From: Cudoniella acicularis
Taxonomy: Eukaryota; Ascomycota; Leotiomycetes; Helotiales; Helotiaceae
Assembly: GCA_013054445.1 (NCBI GenBank)
Contig: JAAMPI010001579.1
Span: forward strand, 1 to 12,778
DNA: 12,778 nucleotides
Direction: 5' to 3'
The position numbers were made by a program, and so were the translations under genes. Below the pieces are notes generated by a model, which saw only the letters and a list, made by a program, of their open reading frames with translations, was not told where the DNA came from and made no database searches. This document shows, in pieces, positions 8,180 through 12,778 of the stretch; the first letter of the stretch is position 1, and each line of letters starts with the position of its first letter.

Positions 8180-8221
8180 GAGTTTGTTATCAGCTGGATG
8201 CGGGGGAGTGATAGGTTGCAA

Positions 8222-9133
8222 AAGAAGGTGCAGACATACCCCTTTCCCATTGGCTCGCTTAGAGAGGGCGTTCGTTGTGGCTGCGCTGTGTTCAAATGTC
8301 TTGTCTCATCATGTGATATCAATAATCTTCGCTCGATCGTATGAAAATTATCTTGCTTGCTTTGTAAAAAGAGGGGGCTGCATTGAACCGGGGTCGCTAG
8401 CCTCGCTTCGGTCGCTCATAGGAGCGCTTGGGCCAATAGATCCCTTTCAGATTTGAGGCCAAGGCAAGCCAACAGTGTTCATTTGACTTTAGAAAGTTTC
8501 ACGAGTATGACACTCGATTTTGGGCCAAATGCAAGTCGCCAGAGTTCACTTAAATCTATATATTTAAAATGCCCTTCCAGGCATTGGCTGATGCATATGC
8601 ACTGGAAATGCAACAGGAATTTGTGATCAACGCGGAGGGGATTTTCCCGCAAGAAAGTGGCATCACCGACGGTTTTGATGATCACAGGTCCTTTCTGTCG
8701 TACAGGAACCCATACAAAGTAGTGGCGCTTTTGCCATGATGGGCTCGGTAAATCGGGTGTTACGGTGTTGGAAGCAGCCTTCAAAGCAGCGCGCATTCTC
8801 TATGTTCCGAGTCACTGCGAATTGGGATAGCAGTCCCCTCTAAATTAGACAGAGATTTTTAGACCACATCATTTTTCACGGAATTTGATGAATTTAAGAG
8901 AATAGTGACAAGTAGATAAGTAGGGTTTAAAAATTCTCCTGCTTGTCTGGAAACAGCCTTGGAGCCTCGTTGAAAAAAAAACTCGCGTAGAAGCGGCAGA
9001 ACGTTTCAACTGTCTGACATTTCGGAGAAAATAGTAAGAAATTAAAATTTACAAGTAATTGGGAGTATTTAGAAAATAATCGAAACTATACGCAGAAAAT
9101 CCGATACTGCATTTTGCTATTTTCTATCTGAAT
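8222..9133. other. Intergenic region, HET gene upstream and NIC96-copy upstream, no convincing gene
   Basis: This holds the presumed promoter of the minus-strand HET gene at its left side. A 105-aa frame at 8479-8796 (minus) has an ATG, but no motif or family resemblance that I can see, so I do not call it. The stretch 8810-9133 is AT-rich and has no start codon that could open the NIC96 reading frame. The first exon and promoter expected for a working nucleoporin gene were not found. The region near 8378-8430 has a T-arm-like GGTTCAATGC on the minus strand but does not fold as a tRNA. Confidence 0.5.
8394..8416. repeat. Three TCGCT words at a 9-bp period
   Basis: TCGCT occurs at 8394, 8403 and 8412, exactly 9 bp apart, and a further CGCT follows at 8425. 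The array lies about 215-235 bp upstream of the HET gene's first ATG. On that gene's strand it reads as spaced AGCGA words. It may be a transcription-factor site array or simply a short degenerate tandem repeat. Confidence 0.4.
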
Positions 9134-9179
9134 AGCAAAAGCAGCACCCCCGGCTCCCTCTTGCAGTGCTTTCACACCT

Positions 9180-9327
9180 GGTGGAGGGCTTAGTTTTGGC
9201 AAACCTCAGCCTGCGACTACTTCTGCTGGTGGAGGGCTATTTGGGAACCTGGGATCAACGCAAACACAACAGCCAGCTACGATGACTTCCAGTACACTTG
9301 GTGGTGGGCTTTTCGGGAATCTTGGGC
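9180..9327 (+). repeat. FG-type repeats of the nucleoporin N-terminus
   Basis: Three related units begin with GGTGGAGGGCT or GGTGGTGGGCT, at 9180, 9228 and 9300. The last two encode GGGLFGNLG. The first has decayed or diverged to GGGLSFGKP. They are separated by Thr-, Gln- and Ala-rich linkers (QPATT, SQPATT) of the kind found in FG nucleoporins. A further SLFG follows near 9398. All are in the same frame as the Nic96 remnant downstream. Confidence 0.75.
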
Positions 9328-12047
9328 TATCACAACCAGCTACAACTACTGCTCCAGGACTCTCACAGCCTGCCACCACGGGGGCCGCTGCCAGTAGTCT
9401 CTTCGGGCCTAGCGCTTCACAGCAAGGCGGTCTTAATGCCTCTACGCAAGCACAGTCTAATAGATCGAATACTGCATACTTCGATACTATTCTGGACAAC
9501 AGCAAGAAGAGACCATACGTCGCAACCTTCTCAGACGACCTACCACAACTCCAGCTCGGCTTAGGAGATCTTCGCCAACGCATAAAGAGACTTGGTGCAG
9601 GGGCAGCAACTCCCGATGGAAAAACTGACGGACGAGTTCATTACCTCCTCGCAGCCTCTGGTGTTGATCCGGGAGCAGCAATTAGAGATTTAAACGTTTT
9701 TGCCTCAGCAACTGGCAGAGCAGAACGACCGCAAACCCAAGAATTACAGGATGTGGATGTCGAAACATATCACGAATTTGCAAAATCAGACAACTTTGAA
9801 CATAATCTCAGATGGCTTGGCACGAACAGTACGCGATTTCGATAACTTCTTGGAGGAGAATGTGAGCATGGAATGGGATGCGCAGAGGAAGAGGATATAT
9901 GAATATTTCGGTATCTGGCCGAAGGAGACACCGACTGCTGCTGCAATTGCTGGACGGAAGGGGAGTTTTGCGCCTTCTGCTTCTGAGGAAAGAGGGTCTT
10001 TTGGTCGATCGAGACGAAGCGAAGCTGCGACCTTGGCGGGATCACGAGCTGGTGGGTCAGTCAACGGGGGCAGCGTATTCGGAAGGGCGAGTCTGAACAG
10101 ATCGGTCATTGGTACTGCTAGTTCTGTTGGTAGTGTGAATCAACCTGTGTTCGCCGACGTGGAGAAGAAGATGGAAGAGAACAACATCCTTCTGGCAGGA
10201 CCTCATGATCGCCAGCAGCGGGAGAAGCAGAGCAAATATACGGTGAAAGTTCAAGACTTGAACTTGGCTAGGATACAGAGACGTCCTTATGCTATCTGCA
10301 AAGAATTCACGTCGGTCGTCACTGAGTCTCCTGATACTCATGGCCCGGACCTCATCAAGGCTTACAGAACTCTGACTGAGATAGTCGGCGAGGATTCGGC
10401 TATCAAGAATCTTGCAGATCCACGATGGCCGAGAGAACGACAATTCGCAACTGTTTACCTCGAGTCGGCTGATTCCGCTGCGGCTACATCACTGAAGAGG
10501 TCCATTCTTCGAGGTGGTGCGAGATGTCTCGAGAAGTTGGCATTCGAAAAGATGGAGGAAGTAGTGACCAAGAATCCTCGAGAAGAAATATTAGGGGAAT
10601 TCCAAACGTTATCAATAAAGTCAAGGCATATGTTCAATTGCAAGCAGCTCGAAAGAATCTTGCTTGCGACAATAACGATCTGCTGATGCTCGGAGACGAC
10701 TACGTCTGGGCGCTTATCTACTCTCTTCTGAGAACTGGACATGTCGCAGAAGCAAACTAGTATGTGAAAGATAATGCTGGCGCTTTCAGAGCTATTAATC
10801 GTCCCTTCAGCTCATATATCAACGCATATGCTACCAGCGAGGACAGACGGCTACTCCGGATCTTCAAACACGAATCAATGCCGAGTACAACCAGCGTCTT
10901 CGCATCGCACCTGAAAATTCGATCGACCCTTACAGAATGGCTTGCTACAAGATTATTGGTCGATGTGATCTGAAGCAACGCCATTTGGAGAACATCCAGC
11001 AGAGTGTAGGAGGACTTCGCCTGGGTTCAGCTCGTTCTCGCTCGGGAGATCAATCGCGTAGAAGCCATGGCCAACGAGGTCTACGGGCTCAAAGAAGCGC
11101 AGGACACCATCAGAGAAATTGGAACCCGGTTCTTCTCTACCAAAGGAGGTGCAGAAATTGGAAGCTCGTTCGGAGCCTACGTATTCCTTCAAGTCGCTTT
11201 CGGCATGTTTGAGGATGCTGTTTCGTATTTATACGGATACAACTACATCGACGGTGTGCATCTTGCTATTGCCCTTGATTTCTACGGTCTGCTCCGAGTC
11301 ACGGATCCACAATCAGGTGTCGAGGACCTCTTGAGTTTGACTACCAGAGCCCAACCTCAAATCAACTTCGGTCCCATGCTTGGTCTTTATACCCGCGATT
11401 TCAGAGCTGCGAATGTCACTGCGGCGGTGGACTACACCACCTTGACTTATCTCAACAAGGATCTTCCAGGAGCTGCCGGTCAAAATCAGGTCAAGGTCTG
11501 CCACGAAGGCTTGCGTCAACTCGTCCTGGAGAGCAGAGAATTTGTTGATCTTCTGGGTGATATGCAAGTTGATGGACGACGTATCAGAGGCAGCATCGAG
11601 CAACGAATGAAGCTCATTGGTCTTGATGATGACGAGGAGTTCTTCAGAAGTATCACACTACAAGCTGCGAGCCAAGCAGACGACAACGGTCGTGTTACCG
11701 ACGCCGTATTGCTGTATCATTTGGCTGGAGAATACGACAGTGTCATCGCCGCAATCAACAGGGCGCTCAGCACGGCCGTCTCTACTCCAGTGGGCGAGCA
11801 AGTCGAGAAATTGGAGCCGTTGAAACCCCGTGCGACCACGAATGGACAAGAACCTGGCAGCAGCTTCAGTCTTACCTCTATTGACGACCCTGTCGAGTTG
11901 GCGTCTGCTATTACACACGTCTACAAAAGTAGCCGCATGTTCATGGACAAGATCAAGCACGAAAACAGCCAAGCATGTGGCAATCTGCTCGGCATGTAGA
12001 AAGCAAAGTAACTCGTAGAAAGCGAACAGTAGACTAGAGCATTAGAC

Positions 12048-12094
12048 GCAAGTTATCTCCCCCCAAATTCCAGACAATGACTAACATACCACAG
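12048..12094 (+). other. Intron of the NIC96 copy, best read as GC-AG
   Basis: The 47-bp segment starts GCAAGT, has a branch site CTAAC at 12081-12085 and ends ACAG. Removing exactly this piece joins RALD to VIRGLDIIPLG in phase, which is the continuous family sequence. The nearby GT at 12052 gives the wrong phase, so it cannot be the donor without another indel. GCAAGT is the usual consensus for the minor GC-AG intron class. Confidence 0.65.
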
Positions 12095-12626
12095 GTCATC
12101 AGAGGACTCGATATCATCCCCCTCGGCACCAACGGCGACGCAAGCCTAATCCTGAACTACGCCTCAAAATTCTCAGCTCTTCCTCAACCCGTAGTATTCA
12201 ATGTTCCGAACCTCATCCTCTGGTCCATCACATGCAGCAATAAACAACGCGCCGCTCTCAGCAGCAGCCAGTTCGGTGGCAATGAGGGCACGCAACAGAT
12301 GATGATTGCGCAGATGACGCAGATTAATATGGATTTGACGCCGTATACCAGTCAGATGAGATATAGATTCCCGGCACATTTGCATGAGGCGCTTGCGAGG
12401 GCGCAGTCGGAATAGGGAAGGAATTGGATGGGGGTGAAAAGTTGAATGGGGGTTTGAGTGTATCATAGATGAATTGAAAGCGTTGAGGAAATGAGATAAC
12501 CTAATTTTCATTCATTTTTCTTTGCGACTTTGAAATGCAGATGATGTTTGCCCAGATCTTACTATTCGAATGAGGACCAGAAGAGAATTGACCCTATCTT
12601 CTCCTGCTTGGATAGGCTAGACGAAG

Positions 12627-12655
12627 TTCAAGTCCGAGTTTAACCTCGACTTGAA
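12627..12655. repeat. Near-perfect hairpin
   Basis: TTCAAGTCCGAG (12627-12638) pairs with CTCGACTTGAA (12645-12655), with one bulged C and a 6-base loop. It lies about 210 bp past the stop of the NIC96 copy. There is no sign that it belongs to an RNA gene. Confidence 0.5.
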
Positions 12656-12723
12656 GAAAATGATTCCCAATCGAATTTTTTCGGGCCGCCTTCGATCTTT
12701 CAGCATGCTGGCTCAACAATACT

Positions 12724-12739
12724 GAGCAAGCGCTTGCTC
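12724..12739. repeat. Perfect 16-bp palindrome
   Basis: GAGCAAGCGCTTGCTC equals its own reverse complement over all 16 bases. Related words (AAGCGCT / AGCGCTTG) recur at about 12757-12765. It could be a dimeric factor site, possibly upstream of a gene beyond the window edge, or chance. Confidence 0.5.
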
Positions 12740-12778
12740 TATCTCCTCGCACTTCCAGCGCTTGAACCCCGTTTGTCT

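Larger units (their letters stand above)
9134..12415 (+). pseudogene. NIC96: Broken, nearly full-length copy of nucleoporin NIC96 (Nup93 family)
   Basis: Nic96/Nup93 is a scaffold of the nuclear pore inner ring. Its N-terminus anchors the Nsp1 channel complex and inner-ring partners, and its long C-terminal part is an alpha-helical solenoid. Seen here in order: FG-type repeats (9180-9420), the conserved YFDTILDNSKKRP and LPQLQLGLGDL region (9477-9580), NLQNQTTLNIISDGLARTVR (about 9770) and MEWDAQRKRIYEYFGI, then the solenoid to a C-terminal LHEALARAQSE. The product needs frame changes near 9162 (2 nt lost, or a splice acceptor), 9763-9768 (2 lost or 1 gained), 10594-10597 (one G lost), 10856-10857 (one C lost) and 11009-11010 (one G gained). 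In-frame stops are TAG 10758, TAG 11997, TAA 12009 and TAG 12030. One intron is at 12048-12094. No start codon was found. Assembly error is the main alternative to true decay. Confidence 0.85.
12416..12778. other. Downstream flank of the NIC96 copy, no gene recognised
   Basis: The first 60 bases after the stop are very G-rich and probably represent the former 3' untranslated region. No coding sequence was recognised beyond it. Two inverted repeats are listed separately. A 21-codon open frame runs off the right edge on the minus strand, ending at a TGA at 12713-12715. It is too short to call. Confidence 0.5.

Noticed and set aside
8180..8221. N-terminal extension of the HET protein to 8221
   Set aside because: The first codon there is TTG, not ATG, and no upstream ATG in frame was found, so the start is taken as 8179 or 8104.
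8378..8460. Possible tRNA on the minus strand (T-arm-like GGTTCAATGC)
   Set aside because: The acceptor stem does not pair, the T-stem is mismatched and no anticodon arm of proper length can be drawn.
8479..8796. 105-aa minus-strand ORF starting at an ATG
   Set aside because: It lies between two real genes, but I see no domain, signal or conserved pattern. The length is within chance expectation.
11996..12094. Longer GT-AG intron that would hide the three stop codons of the NIC96 copy
   Set aside because: GT donors at 11996, 12008 and 12029 give the wrong phase. The one at 12015 is in phase but leaves two stops upstream, and the sequence up to 12047 matches the conserved protein.
12713..12778. 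C-terminal end of a gene entering from the right on the minus strand
   Set aside because: Only 21 codons are open before the window edge and there is no recognisable motif.
1..12778. A new multi-gene system or biosynthetic cluster
   Set aside because: The genes are functionally unrelated, lie in mixed orientations and are separated by decayed repeats. Nothing suggests co-regulation.

Overview
The window looks like a repeat-rich, gene-poor stretch of a filamentous ascomycete (Pezizomycotina) genome. The signs are a heterokaryon-incompatibility (HET) domain gene, a Fot1/pogo-type transposon degraded in the style of repeat-induced point mutation (RIP), a short intron with a CTAAC branch site, and a fungal Nic96 nucleoporin sequence. 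A Leotiomycete is possible, but nothing here fixes the class.

Layout, left to right. An amidohydrolase-2 / ACMSD-like metallo-decarboxylase gene, cut by the left edge, occupies 2-847 (+). It converges on an intronless gene of unknown function at 994-2016 (-). Positions 2017-3481 are largely non-coding, with a short GAAGT repeat, a diverged direct repeat of about 90 bp and one doubtful small ORF. Positions 3482 to about 4950 hold a dead Fot1/pogo transposon: its three catalytic aspartates survive in one frame, but at least ten codons are stops, mostly TGG to TAG or CAA/CAG to TAA/TAG. Its left two thirds carry about 110 scattered N calls. A non-coding segment follows. An intact HET-domain gene lies at 5801-8179 (-). 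After another 950 bp with no convincing gene, 9134-12415 (+) carries a nearly full-length but broken copy of the Nic96/Nup93 scaffold nucleoporin gene. It has several one- or two-base frameshifts, four in-frame stops and one intron best read as GC-AG.

The genes do not form a pathway or cluster. The two items most worth a second look are the NIC96 pseudogene (an essential gene in yeast, so an intact copy should exist elsewhere, unless these are assembly errors) and a strong intragenic composition switch. In all three intact genes the coding strand is C-rich at its 5' end and G-rich at its 3' end, whichever strand the gene is on. I found no CRISPR array, rRNA, convincing tRNA or recognisable novel defence-type system.
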